NCBI GenBank assembly: GCA_022575985.1
Contig: JAKSXM010000007.1
Span: 67,734,501 to 67,798,500 of the forward strand
Direction: 5' to 3'
Length of the DNA stretch: 64,000 nt
Source of the DNA: Anagrus nilaparvatae
Taxonomy: Eukaryota > Arthropoda > Insecta > Hymenoptera > Mymaridae
Below the pieces are notes generated by a model. The model was given only the letters and a program-made list of their open reading frames with translations, was not told the origin of the DNA and ran no database searches. Shown one piece after another: positions 25,501-36,702 of this stretch. Numbering within the stretch: the first letter of the stretch is position 1; every line of letters begins with the position of its first letter. Both the position numbers and the translations under genes were made by a program.

Positions 25501-26622
25501 AGCTCTATAAATTTAACAATTTTCAGCCAAAGTTAAAAATTGATGATGCTCATTAAAATTTCAAGTAACATCGAATAATGAAACCGCACAACTCAATTGA
25601 AACCAATAAGCCATACATTCAATTAATTTTTATTATACAATTATTACATTGAATTAATCTTGAAATTCAATCATATTGAAAAGATTGTCAATGGGGATTA
25701 AGGTTAGCGAAAAAACTTTTTTTATACAACTTATTACAAATACATAAAACTTTTCTTTATAAATGTTCACATATATATTTTATCACTTGTATACACAATA
25801 AACATGTACATATACATAAATATATATAAAACTTATATTTATCTTGTAAAAGGCAGGCCTTATAAACCTCGTATTTCATTCGATTTCTAAACTACAGCCC
25901 TCGAATAATAGACGACATCCGTTCTTTAAAACCCGCTAAAAAGATTTTCCACTTTTTGTATAACTGAAGAGCCTAAGTATATATAGACTTTTCCACTTTT
26001 CTATCCACAACACTTATATATATAAATTCTGTGACATTCAGAAAGGAGGTTCGTACGACTTTTTATATATATATACTACTTGTATTCGATGATTTGTTGA
26101 TCGATGTGGTCGAATTCGAAAAAGCGTGCTGCAATGCGGTTTCCTTACTACAAATATTTTATTTTACTTTTATCGTATTTTTCTATATATATTTTACTTA
26201 TTTTCTATGGATTTTATTTCCCTTATATTGTATACTTTGGTAGGTAATTTTTTTTTTATTTTTTGTTATTTTTTTAAGATTTTTTTTTGGAATAAAATGA
26301 TTGTGTTGTATTGAAATTTAAGTTGGTAATATAAGAAAGTAATAAATGAAAAGTTTAATTTTATTTGTTCATATTATATATATAAATTTTATTATTACAA
26401 ATAAATACGGCTTTTCAACAAATAAAATATTGTATTTCAATGTAAAAAGAAATTCGAGAAATAAATTTAAAATACAAAATTATTTTCATTATTCAATATT
26501 CGATTCATAAAATTGTGTTTTTTAAAGTAATATATTACAATTCAGTAATTATTGATTAATTTTACCTTTTTATTATTGGAAGCCTTATAAGAATAAAATT
26601 TTCATTATATATGTTATTAATA
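22516..26622. other. A+T-rich stretch, no gene recognised
   Basis: Four kilobases of A/T-rich sequence with short TA microsatellites (24610-24622, 25760-25830). A CACTGAAAAAAAT word at 23189 and a TTTTTTTTCAGTA word near 23580-23592 resemble MITE ends but their inner parts do not pair. No domain-bearing exon is seen. Confidence 0.5.
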
Positions 26623-26987
26623 TAGGCCTGGAGCATGGTTTTATTTGTGATTTTGAAAGCATGTCCATGGAATTTTTCGACGGTATAAATAGTTTTTGGG
26701 GTCGCTGATTCCAAATCCGAAGTCCGTTTTGACCTAAACTGGTCCAATTTTGCGTAATTGTCCATTTTAGGTCATTTTTAACGTTTTTTTTGCCATTTTT
26801 TGTTAAAATTTTAAATATATCAACATTTTTCTCACACTAAACTAATGTTTTTTGGGTTTCTATATCTAATTAACATATAATATAGTATATCTACTCATAC
26901 AAAAAAAAATGGTAGCCCATTATAGGGATTCTTAGGCTATTTTTCACGCTTTTTGGGCTAATTTTAGCTATTTTTATGAAATAATAC

Positions 26988-26990
<3 letters not shown>

Positions 26991-27019
<29 letters not shown>
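26991..27019 (-). repeat. poly(A) tail of the nested retrotransposon (T run on +)
   Basis: 29 consecutive T directly at the junction between fold-back arm and retroelement 3' UTR. Confidence 0.8.
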
Positions 27020-27021
<2 letters not shown>

Positions 27022-27265
27022 TAAAAATTTTATTGTATAAATGTTATACAAAGTTTAGTAGTACAGTTGTTTTTACATATATGCGTATCACATGAAGTTA
27101 TATAAAACTATAGAAAAAATAAAATTTAATTAAAAACATAATAATTGTAACTAAATGAATTCAAACAAAAAATAATTAATAATTCAACTTAAGCTAAATT
27201 AGGGAGTAAGGAAAGGTGAAAAGAAAGGAAACAGTTTACGGAAAAATTTAAAGTTGAGTAGAAAG

Positions 27266-29727
27266 TTAAAGATGAGGGGTTAATAGGGAGATACCCGATT
27301 CTCGTGCATCAATTTCTAGTAGATATTTATGTAGATTAGCTTTAAAAGAGCTAATAGTAGACGAGAATCGAATATTTTCAGGAATTGAATTCCAGAAGGA
27401 GATCATGTAGATCAAAGAGGAATTGCTATAAAGGGGATTTTTCGTGAGTTCAACTTTCAGGTGAGGTCTGTTTTTGGGACGCAACTCACGAGCTGGCTTG
27501 TAAATATTGACTTTAGATTTTAAATACTCCGATTTGCCGTTCTGCAAGATATTGTAGATATGTGAGGCACAGAGATATTTAGCCCTTAGCTTAACATTGA
27601 GCCAACCTAACGTAATCCTGGCAGGAGAAGTACTTAAGGGATATTTTATGTCACAAACATAACGAACTGCTGCATTTTGCAGCTTTTGAAGCCTTGCGTA
27701 TTGATATTCGGGAAGGTTTCCTACTGGGAACATAAAGTAATCCAGTAAGGGAAAGACAAGGGCAGAGGCTAACTGCTTACGAAGGTTTTTAGTGACTAGG
27801 TTTTTAAAGTACCTTAATCTATACAAGGAATAGTTTACCGTTTTTACTACATGATTAAGATGAGTATTCCATTTCATATCAGAGTCATAAAAAATACCAA
27901 GATTATTTACTGATTTAGAAAGTTTAATATTTACTCCACCAAAATAAAATGAGTTGTTGGAATTATAAAAATCATTAACATTTTTACCGAACAGAATTAT
28001 TTTTGTTTTATCTTTGTTTATGACAAAGTTATTTAAAGAAGACCATAGTTCAATTTCCTTAATATCATTTTGAAGCAAAGAAAAGCCAAGATCAAAATCT
28101 TTATATGGAATTTGAATATAAATTTGCAGGTCGTCAGCAAAAAGAAGCCTTTTTGAATAAACTATTCTGGTACCTATATCATTTAGATAAATTAGAAAAA
28201 GAAGGGGGCCCAGCACCGAGCCCTGGGGAACTCCACTTATTATACTTTTAATAGATGAAACCTTATCATCATAGATCACAGATTGAGTTCGGTCAGAGAG
28301 ATACTCAGCAAACCAGCCTATAACGCTTTCAGAAAAACCAAATGTCCCAAGTTTTTTTAACAATAGCTCATGGGAGACCCTATCAAAAGCTTTTGACAGG
28401 TCGATCATGACTAAGATGGTAATTAGGTCTAGATGATGACCGCGACAGATTTCATCAGTGAGGTTAGTTAAAACAGCCTGGGTACTATGAGATTTCTGGA
28501 AGCCCGATTGAAAGCTATCTAGCAAATTTTGCTGAATTAAATAATCAGAAATTTGCTTATGCAGGATTTTTTCAAAGATCTTTGATATAATGCAAAGTAA
28601 TGATACAGGTCTATAGTCACCAAGTAGGCTAGGATTCGGGACTTTCGCTGTAGGGAGAATGTTGGCATGTTTCCAGGCTTTAGGATATTTATTCAATATT
28701 ATTGATTTATTAAAAAGTGCTAAAAAAACCCTAGAAAGCTCAGGAAGACATAATTTCAACACCTTTAGTGAGATACCATCGGAACCTACAGATTTAGTGG
28801 AAAATTGCTTGAATGCCCAATCTAGGTCTTCCATTTTTATACGTTTGAATTTAAAGTTATTGGGCCTAGTTGGGCTAGGTGAGTTATGAGTAAGGGGAAC
28901 CGATGTAAGAGCATTTTGAGTTGTAAGAAAATAGTTATTGAATTCATCAGGAGTAAAGAAGGGTTTTTCTTTAATGGAGGATTTAGTGAGTCCCAGGTGG
29001 TTTATTTCTTTCCAGAGAGTGTCAGAGGAGCAATTTGTGTTTAGCTTTTCAGAGTAAAATTTAATTTTTTCATCAGCGATTTTTTGATTCAGTTTCTCTT
29101 TTAGGTCCTTGTAGCGATCAAAGCACTCTTCTCTACGATTTCTATAATATTTGCGATAAATACTATTTAGGTTTTTCAATTCAATTTTTAATTCCGGCGT
29201 GATCCATGGGAGGGACTTGTTACTTAATGTAAATTCTTTAAAGGGGGCTAACGAATCAAGTACAGAGGTAATGTGTTTGGCAGTATTTTCCCAAATAAAA
29301 TCTACGTCGGAATTTTTGAATGCAAAAGACCAATCGAACGCCAACAGTCTTAAAGTAAATTCCTCTTGTGAAATTCCATCGATATTTCTGTATTTTATTT
29401 GGGCAAATGGAGTTTTGGGGACAAAGATGTCAAGAATGACATCCGTTAAAAAGTGGTTGTTAATAAAGGGGAATTTTCCAAAAGAAATAATGCGATCGTT
29501 TTCATCGACAATGCATAGATCTATGGCGGAATAGTATTGAGGACCTTTGTGAGTAACTCCATGTGGAACAAGATATAGCTTATTATCGAAAATGAAATCA
29601 TACATAATATTAGATTTCTGATGAAAATAAGACATGTCTGCATTGAAGTCACCTAGGATAAGTTTATTACTATAGTTGACAATCGTAGTAGATAAATTTT
29701 CCAAAAATTTTATGCCCTGATGAAAAT
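27266..29727 (-). CDS. non-LTR retrotransposon ORF2, endonuclease C-terminal part plus complete reverse transcriptase
   Basis: An uninterrupted frame of about 820 codons, open to the 5' truncation point, so the natural start is missing. Numbered from the TTG at 29704, LGDFNAD (17-23) is the central motif of the apurinic-type endonuclease, whose earlier motifs are lost. A linker follows, then the RT: GDYRPVSLL (~362), FQSGFQKSHST (~398), IDLSKAFD (first catalytic D ~435), SGVPQGSVLGPLLF (~490), LLFADDLQIY (aspartates ~524-525), then the thumb and a C-terminal region with SFWNSIPENIR. It would copy element RNA at nicked chromosomal DNA. No stop or frameshift suggests recent insertion. It is related to the relics at 39.8 and 57.5 kb. 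Clade (CR1 versus Jockey) is my estimate. Confidence 0.88.
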
Positions 29728-30574
29728 TTTTAACTACAGCTTCTGTTTTTTGAGTATTTTAAGGTAGTTAAATACAAATATTATTTTTAATTTATCTAAA
29801 AACGCCGCAGCAGCCCATAATAGGCACTTATAGGCTGTTTTTAACGTTTTGGGGTAATTTAAGCTTAAGCTATTTTTATGAACTAATACCAACTTTTTTC
29901 TACAGCTTGTGGCTTTCGGGTCACTAAACGCAAATATAACACATCTTTTTTTAACAAATAATGTCCAGTGGCCCATAATAAAAGATTCACGGGTATTCTC
30001 ATTCTTTTAATGGTATTTTATAACACGTTACTTTTTTTGAACGAGTAGTGTTATGAATTTATAATTTTATATAAAATACCGTAAAAAAGACTAAAACGCC
30101 GAGAAATTAACCCAAAACTGCCTATTGTGGGCTAGTAGTCCGTTTTTTGTAATTATAAAATTATAAATTCATAACACATAACTACCTTAAAATACTCAAA
30201 AAACAGAAGCTGTAGATAAGAATTGGTATTATTTCATAAAAATAGCTAAAATTAGCCCAAAGAGCGTGAAAAATAGCCTAAGAATCCCTATTATGGGCTA
30301 CCATTTTTTTTGTATGAGTAGATATTCTATATTATATGATAATTAGGTATAGAAACTCAAAAAACATTAGTTTAGTGTGAGAAAAATGGTAATATATTTA
30401 AAATTTTAACAAAAAATGGCAAAAAAAACGTTAAAAATGACCTAAAATGGGCAATTACGCAAAATTGGACTTTGGATTTGGAATCAGCGACCCCAAAAAC
30501 TGTACATACCGTCGAAAAATTCCATGGACATACTTTTAAAAAAAATCGCAAATAAAACCATGCTCCAGGCCTAT

Positions 30575-31425
30575 ACTAATTTCTGAAATTTTGCAATCCT
30601 AGGATTTTACAAAAATACTCTATACCAAAAGTTCATTTATATGGGCTTTGTAGGCTAAGAAAGCATCCAGATTTTTTTAAGATCAAGAGTTTCAGTGTTT
30701 TTAATGAGTTTTTGAAAAATTAACTTTTGTTATTTAAAAAAAATATTTATTTATGATCGAAAAACATACTTTCAATATAATTAGTTTAAAATACTTCACA
30801 GTTTGTATTGTAGTTATAATTTAAAATTAAATTTCTAAAATAGAGAATTGAACAAAATAAATAAAATAAAATAAACGTAAATATTTGCATTTATATAAAT
30901 ATTTACTAATGACAAATTTACTAAAATCCTTTTTAGAAATACATCAAAGAGAATACTGCTATAATAAAATCTTAAAATAAAATTATTTTGTTTAATTATT
31001 TTAAAAGGACTAATTTTACGCATTTATTTCATTGTTTAACCAAAACAATAAAATAGATTTAATTAAATGATAATTATAGTAATAATAAAATTTAAATTAG
31101 ACGCTTATGGCAACGTTACAAGCTTTATTTTGAGTATTTAGGGATAAAATGAGGTATTGATTTTACAAATCTATTTAAAATTTACCAAATTTGTAAATGT
31201 AATTTATTTATAGGGAGGATTATTTAGAAAATGGTACCTTACAGGTGGCAGGGATCAATTGCATTGAAAATAATGAAAGTTTGGAGACTTTATGGAGTGT
31301 TTTAATAATTTACTCATAATATTAATTACTTTTTGAAGTACGTGATCGTTACCATTGAGTACTTGGTATTGTGTCAATTAGGGAGAATTCAGAGGAGAAA
31401 AAATTTGCAATCCTCACCTTTGATA
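30575..31425. other. A+T-rich stretch, no gene recognised
   Basis: Ordinary A/T-rich sequence between two fold-back elements. No domain-bearing frame is seen. Confidence 0.5.
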
Positions 31426-31442
31426 CACAGTAAAAAATAATG

Positions 31443-31625
31443 CACACAATATTACTACCGTGTAGTAATTTTACTACAGTTTAGTAATATTACTACAGAA
31501 ATAGTAATTTTACTACAATTTGTAGTAATATTACTACTAGTAGTAATTTTACTATTTCGTAGTAATATTACTACAAGTATAGTAATATTACTGCAAGTGT
31601 AGTAATATTACTGCAATTTGTAGTA
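31443..31625 (+). repeat. tandem array of self-complementary TAGTAATATTACTA-type units, left arm
   Basis: About a dozen degenerate units of 13-20 bp, alternating TAGTAATATTACTA and TAGTAATTTTACTA forms. Mirrored in the other arm. Confidence 0.8.
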
Positions 31626-32699
31626 AAAAAAAATTATTTTTTTTCCAGCTATATACGACTAAATATAGGTTCAGGAGCTCATTTGCGTTTGTATAATACA
31701 CAATATTAAACGTTTTTTTTTCGTTTTTTAATATTATAAGCTTGCTATACCTGCGTCTATATTAAACAATAATAATGAAATAATAACTAAAGTTTATATC
31801 ATATATCGGTAGTTCTTAGCTATTTTTACCCAAGTCTGAGGTCGATGTCTTCGATTTAAAAAATACCAATTGTAAGTGTTTGGTATGTAAAAATATGGTT
31901 ACTGGCCAATTTTTAAGGCTCTAGGTGGCTTAGTTGCGATTTAGCAGCTGTATTTCCAATTTTGATTTTTTTCGAATTCTCAGCCAGTTTGCTTTTTATT
32001 TTCTGGACGCCTTAAATAAGCCTAAAAAATATTTTTAGTAGTAAAGGTAGTAAAAATTGATTTTTAAGAGCTCAAAAGGCAAATGTGTCAAAAAAAGAGT
32101 TTACCAGCATGAAAAGTATGGGAAAACATATGTAAAAAAAATTTAAAAAAAAAAAGTGACGCTTTTTGAGAAATTTGTATTTTCCAGTTTCTTTTAGTTT
32201 GTCCGATTTTCCGGCTTTTCCTGAGGTTTTTCCGAAAATATGGTCAGATTCGGATTGGGCGGGAATTTTTACTACCCACCTATATATAGAAAATATTTTT
32301 TAGGCTTATTTAGGGCGTCCAGAAAATAAAAAGCAAACTGGCTGAGAATTCGAAAAAAATCAAAATTGGAAATACAGCTGCCAAATCGCAACTAAGCCAC
32401 CTAGAGCCTTAAAAATTGGCCAGTAACCATATTTTTACATACCAAACACTTACAATTGGTATTTTTTAAATCGAAGACATCGACCTCAGACTTGGGTAAA
32501 AATAGCTAAGAACTACCGATATATGATATAAACTTTAGTTATTATTTCATTATTATTGTTTAATATAGACGCAGGTATAGCAAGCTTATAATATTAAAAA
32601 ACGAAAAAAAAACTGTTAATATTGTGTATTATACAAACGCAAATGAGCTCCTGAACCTATATTTAGTCGTATATAGCTGGAAAAAAAATAATTTTTTTT

Positions 32700-32885
32700 T
32701 ACTACAAATTGCAGTAATATTACTACACTTGCAGTAATATTACTATACTTGTAGTAATATTACTACGAAATAGTAAAATTACTACTAGTAGTAATATTAC
32801 TACAAATTGTAGTAAAATTACTATTTCTGTAGTAATATTACTAAACTGTAGTAAAATTACTACACGGTAGTAATATTGTGTGCAT
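32700..32885 (-). repeat. tandem array of self-complementary TAGTAATATTACTA-type units, right arm
   Basis: Inverted counterpart of the left array, with the same order of unit variants. Confidence 0.8.
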
Positions 32886-32901
32886 TATTTTTTACTGTGT
32901 A

Positions 32902-34660
32902 TTTAGTCCCTCTTGTCCCATTCTTGAACGTTAAATTATTTAAAAAATTAAGAGTAAATTTTGAAGGTGGTGGTTACAAATTTTTTTTTCTCATGAGAAT
33001 AAGCAGTTAATAATACAAACAGTCTTAATGAAGTATATTGACTATCTTGAAAATAAAAATTTTATCTGAAAATACCCATATATATTTACAAAGTCTTTTG
33101 ATTATTAAAATATAAAAATAAATAAAACAGTAGAATATGCATGAAATTTGAGATAACTTTAGTTAAAAATAAAATATATAATATACATTTACATTAGATA
33201 TATTTCTGTAAAAATTTTTTAGTATACGAAAGTTTTTTATCTGAAAAGAAATGTTATATAGTCAAAGAGTTTCTTTGTAAGAAATGAAAAGTCGCTCAGT
33301 TGTATATTAACAAGTCTCTTTGAGTTTGTACTTGCTACTCTTTATTTCCAGTGAGTTAGTTGAATATTTTAAATCACATATATATTTATTTATGAACAAC
33401 ATACGTATGTATGAATATTTCACTTATGGATAAATTTTTAGAAAATATTTTCAAATATCCTTAAGCTATAAATTTTATTTAAATAAAGTAAATAAACATT
33501 ATTTGATTTGTAAAATGATATATTTTACTTTTATCAGTTTTTTTTTTTAATTTTGAAATTTAATTTTTAATAATTAAAAATTATTCAAGTTTTAACTTTT
33601 TTAATCCAGATTATTAACTTTTAACTTTTTTTTTTTTTTAAGAATTTTGCTAAAAAAAGGCTAAAAATTAAATTTTAAAACTTTTAAATTGAAAAAAAAA
33701 TTTAGCAACCAGAAAACACTTGTTTTCCAGCCGCTGTGCAACCAGCAAAGACTCATTTTCTAATATAATATGATTTACACAATTACGTTTCTTCAATTGT
33801 TTGAATAAATAATCACTTTTTACGATTCATATAAAATTGTTGAAAGTTTAAACTTTATTTCACGAAATGTAGAGCATAACAAACTTTTTAATTTAAATTT
33901 CTATGTGCCTAATATATTGTAAAACTTTCAAAACATAAATATGCATGTGTATAAAATTTTAACACATATGTATATATATGAGCAGTTTTTTCTAAATGCA
34001 GCCCCTCCCTTCTCCAATAAAGTGTGGGTAAAGTTTCAAAAATTGTTAGTGCTTGCGATGTAGTAACATATTGTTATCAAAGTAATGAATTTCTTCGAAT
34101 AAACTTTCTTTTGGTAAAAATACTCGTTTATTATACCTTGTGGAATAATCGTATAACTTCTTTTAATACTTGTGTCAGTTATACCAACAGCACATCCTAC
34201 ATACTAGTCTAATTTTCACATGTAAAAACAAAGAGGGAAGAAATAACTTTCGACCAAATTATCATAAAAAATTATTCATATCGATTTCATTTATTTTTTA
34301 TAAACTTAAATTTAAATTTTATATGATTGAGCGACAGGATTTTTTGAATTATTTTCATTGTACAAACATTTATCGTATTAAAGTTACATAAAAAAATAAT
34401 AAAGGTAAATCAATCCTATAAATCTCTAGCTGCAGATGTTATGGACAAAAATAATTTTATCATTTTATCAGTGTTTTCGCTAAAAGTAATTCATAAAAAA
34501 TATTATAAAAGAAATTTTTTATTTATACTTTTTTCATTACTGTTTTTAAAATTTCATATGTTTATTGATCATTTGTGAACAAAAAAAAATAAAATTCACT
34601 TATTTTTATTCTTGAATTATTTAAACAGCTTTTTATTTTTTATGAAATTTTTATAGTATA
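32902..34660. other. A+T-rich stretch, no gene recognised
   Basis: A short hairpin-like patch at 33710-33755 (GAAAACACTTGTTTTCCAG followed by CCGCTG) resembles the hairpin repeats further right. Otherwise A/T-rich with no domain-bearing exon. Confidence 0.5.
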
Positions 34661-34661
34661 T

Positions 34662-34868
34662 TACGATCCATGGCCAGAAAAATAAAGAATGGCCCAAATC
34701 GCACGTAAATTACCTTCCGAAGCGAAGCCGAGGATGGTAAACTGCGATTTAGGGCATTCTTTTTTTATGGCCCAGGGTCGTATACGATTTTTCTGCATCA
34801 GTGGCGAGAAAACACCTCTTTGCCGGACGCGCAGCGGCCGGGAAATTCGTGCTTTCTAGCCACTGACC
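34662..34868. repeat. double-hairpin repeat
   Basis: The first hairpin (34662-34791) pairs AAAGAATGGCCCAAATCGCA with TGCGATTTAGGGCATTCTTT plus an outer stem TTACGATCC/GGGTCGTA. The second (34800-34868) pairs CAGTGGCGAGAAA with TTTCTAGCCACTG around a G+C-rich loop. It is clearly richer in G+C than its surroundings. Related copies lie at 35315-35448 and 42731-42850. Non-coding; origin unknown, possibly MITE-derived. Confidence 0.7.
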
Positions 34869-35200
34869 AGAAAAATTATTTTTTATGTCAGATTAAATTT
34901 TAATAAGAGGCTTGCATGGGTCACATTTTAATAATTTTTTAATATTAACTTATTTGAAAGAATATTAGACAAAAGTTTGTTGTTTTTCAAGAAAGTTAAA
35001 TATAAAAAATTGACGACTTTAAATTTTTAAATTTTAAAGATAGTAGCTGGGATCGCTTTGCTCTTTTATTACTAGATTGACGAAATATAAAATACAAAAA
35101 AATATGCATTTAACATTTTATTATTTAATTTTAAATTTTGCAAAAAAAATTTCGACGAAAGCAAGCCCTTTATTAGCAAAAATTTAGAATAAGTTAGGTA

Positions 35201-35514
35201 CACTGAAAAAAATCCGTTTGCCGCAACCAGAAAATTATTGATACCGCAAACGGAAATTATGTTGCCCGCAACCGGAATTCCGGTTTTGGTAAACGATAGT
35301 ATATTTACAGCTCGTGTCCAGAAATGAAAAGAGCGCGTAATTTACGTTTCGAGGTGAAACCAAGGAAGGTAAATTATACCATTCGGGAAATTCTTTATTT
35401 CTAAACAAGTGACCGGAAAATACGATCTTTCTGGCCGCTACCCAAAAAATTTATTTTCTTCATTTACATTGTCGCAAATGGCATAAAATTTGCTGCAAGT
35501 GGATTTTTTTTCAG
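35201..35514. mobile_element. MITE-like unit with CACTGAAAAAAATCC ends, containing a hairpin repeat
   Basis: The left end CACTGAAAAAAATCCGTTTG pairs with CAAGTGGATTTTTTTTCAG on the right. Inside are self-complementary words such as CCGGAATTCCGG (35268-35282). A copy of the double-hairpin repeat (35315-35448) sits within. TA precedes the left end (35199-35200). The ends resemble those of the 31.4 and 54.5 kb elements. Confidence 0.55.
35315..35448. repeat. double-hairpin repeat, second copy
   Basis: Shares CGTGTCCAGAAA, the GTAATTTACG...GTAAATTAT stem and AGTGACCGGAAAAT...TTTCTGGCCGCT with the copy at 34662. It is diverged, but the order of stems is the same. Confidence 0.55.
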
Positions 35515-35715
35515 TAAAAGAAAAGTTAAATAAACAGAGCATTTTTTTCTGATACTCTTTCTTGATCAACAAACAAATATCACGTTGTAGTAAACTAACA
35601 TGTCATCCGTAGCCTCTATGGATCAAACAGGCAGAAATCATATGACAAAAATTATATTTTTAGTTTGTTCGTAAATGCGATAAATAAATACATAGTAAAT
35701 TTTTAACCAAGGGTG

Positions 35716-35815
35716 TAAAAATAAAGAATGTCTCAGATCGCTTGTAAATTCTCAACACGTCTTTTCCGATAGCACTGCAGGAGGAAAATACGTGTTTCCT
35801 CCCGCTGGTTTTATT
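35716..35815. repeat. partial hairpin repeat of the same family
   Basis: AAATAAAGAATGTCTCAGATCG matches the start of hairpin 1. GGAGGAAAATACGTGTTTCC then forms a hairpin 2-like stem. It lies 180 bp upstream of the CUB1 exon. Confidence 0.45.
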
Positions 35816-35991
35816 TTTATAAAATATATTGTTTATAAAGAAAAAAGTTTTTAAATGTTTTCGAGACTATTTTGGGCTAAAAAAATCAGGTTAGAGAGGA
35901 TTTTAATCGTCTTATAAATAAGAAATATTTTTCAATGACAGTACAAGTAAATTTATTTAATTTCAAAAAAAATTGTTTTTTTTTGTTTCAG

Positions 35992-36175
35992 CACTATCTT
36001 GTGACATGGTATTTAATAGCGATTCAACAAAAGGTGGAATCGTAATGTCACCTGGCTACCCAAATTTTTATTCACCAAAAACAACATGTAGATATACATT
36101 TCAAGGACGTGGAAAAGAACGAATACAAATTGTATTCATGGATTTTAATGTTCATCGTTCATCTAATACAAAAGA
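35992..36175 (+). CDS. CUB1 first half: exon of a two-CUB protein (suppressor-of-lurcher-1 / Neto-like)
   Basis: The exon follows a polypyrimidine tract and TTTCAG and ends at a GTATGT donor. It enters in phase with two bases of a split codon. It encodes LSCDMVF, the CUB hallmark GGIVMSPGYPNFY, TTCRYTF and IQIVFMDFNVH, so the first disulfide pair (C-C) of CUB1 is present. CUB domains are extracellular beta-sandwiches for protein binding. The full protein is probably secreted or anchored at the cell surface. In the insect SOL-1/Neto-type family, CUB proteins associate with ionotropic glutamate receptors; that assignment rests on resemblance only. The preceding exons (signal peptide) were not recognised in the 36 kb upstream. 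Confidence 0.85.
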
Positions 36176-36505
36176 GTATGTAATTAATTATATTTTACCA
36201 AATAATTTTTTGTTTTAAAATAATATTTTAAAAATCGTAAATAAAAAATTTCAATTAAATTTTAAAAATTATTAATAATTTGAGATAATTGCATTTAATT
36301 AAATGCTAATTAAAATTCAACTACCAACAATACAAATTGTAATTAAATTGATATATAAAAAGCCAACCGTAAATGAATATAAAAAAACAAAATTACGATT
36401 AATTACAGAAAAATTCGAATTTTATTTAAGTGTTCCAATTAATTAAATAAAAAATAAAAATCAATGTACATACAAAAAGCAAAACTTTTTTTATTTTGCT
36501 TGTAG
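36176..36505 (+). other. intron inside CUB1
   Basis: A 330 bp GT-AG intron: GTATGTAATT donor, TTTGCTTGTAG acceptor. The codon split 2+1 across it reads GAA, followed by the third CUB1 cysteine. Nothing else is seen. Confidence 0.8.
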
Positions 36506-36702
36506 ATGTGAATCAACGGATTCTCTAGTAGCGTACGTTGAAATAGATGGGAAAATGGAAAAGCTCGATACATTTTGTGGTGATATGGCACCAAAACCGA
36601 TAATGAGTAACGGACCTCGATTATTATTGGAATTTCGAGCTTCATCTCAAACCTCATCACGTAATGCTAGGGGTTTCAAAGCAACGTATTCATTTCTAGA
36701 AA
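36506..36702 (+). CDS. CUB1 second half: exon 2 recognised of the two-CUB gene
   Basis: 197 bp between TTGTAG and GTAAGT. It encodes ECESTDSLVAYVEIDG, KLDTFCGDMAPKP, GPRLLLEFRAS and GFKATYSFLE, the second half of CUB1 with cysteines three and four and the conserved LxxxF and GFxxxY strands. It ends one base into a codon that is completed 14.6 kb downstream (A|AT). Together with the previous exon it gives a complete CUB of about 112 residues, the usual length. Confidence 0.85.

Larger units (their letters stand above)
26991..29727 (-). mobile_element. 5'-truncated CR1/Jockey-like retrotransposon with poly(A), nested in a fold-back
   Basis: Its minus-strand 3' end is a 29-base T run (26991-27019), a poly(A) tail. 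Its 5' end lies near 29727, where fold-back sequence (CTACAGCTTCTGTTTTTTGA) resumes at the point predicted from the opposite arm. AATTTTT occurs at both junctions and is a plausible target duplication, though it merges with the T run. About 250 bp of 3' UTR separates stop and tail. Confidence 0.8.
26623..30572. mobile_element. TA-flanked fold-back element (~1.2 kb) split by a retrotransposon
   Basis: Ends TAGGCCTGGAGCATGG and its reverse complement, with TA outside (26621-26622, 30573-30574). The left arm 26623-26990 pairs with about 30205-30572 almost throughout. The right part continues inward with further inverted and tandem subunits (GCCCATAAT words at several places, 29810-30150). A retrotransposon occupies 26991-29727; without it the element would be about 1.2 kb. 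It carries the GGGGTCGCTGATTCCAAATC phrase in both arms, related to that in the 16.5 and 48.8 kb fold-backs. Non-coding itself. Confidence 0.8.
31426..32899. mobile_element. 1.47 kb near-perfect palindromic element, TA-flanked
   Basis: Ends CACAGTAAAAAATAATG and its reverse complement, with TA directly outside (31424-31425, 32900-32901). Arms of about 611 bp (31426-32036 and 32290-32899) differ at only a handful of bases by eye, around a unique ~250 bp centre. The outer ~200 bp of each arm is an array of GTAGTAATATTACTAC-like units, each itself self-complementary. The inner arm and centre have no long open frame. Terminal bases and the TA target resemble Tc1/mariner MITEs. The arm identity implies recent formation or correction between arms. 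Confidence 0.85.

Noticed and set aside
26031..26314. Hydrophobic open frames that look like membrane segments
   Set aside because: T-rich low-complexity sequence reads as F/I/L/Y. The two overlapping frames give the same type of peptide, so there is no coding signal.
28659..29534. Plus-strand open frames opposite the large retrotransposon ORF
   Set aside because: They are shadows of the minus-strand ORF2; no domain reads on the + strand.
31443..31625. Array of short repeats considered as a CRISPR-like structure
   Set aside because: There are no unique spacers of constant length. The units are contiguous self-complementary words inside a eukaryotic palindromic element.
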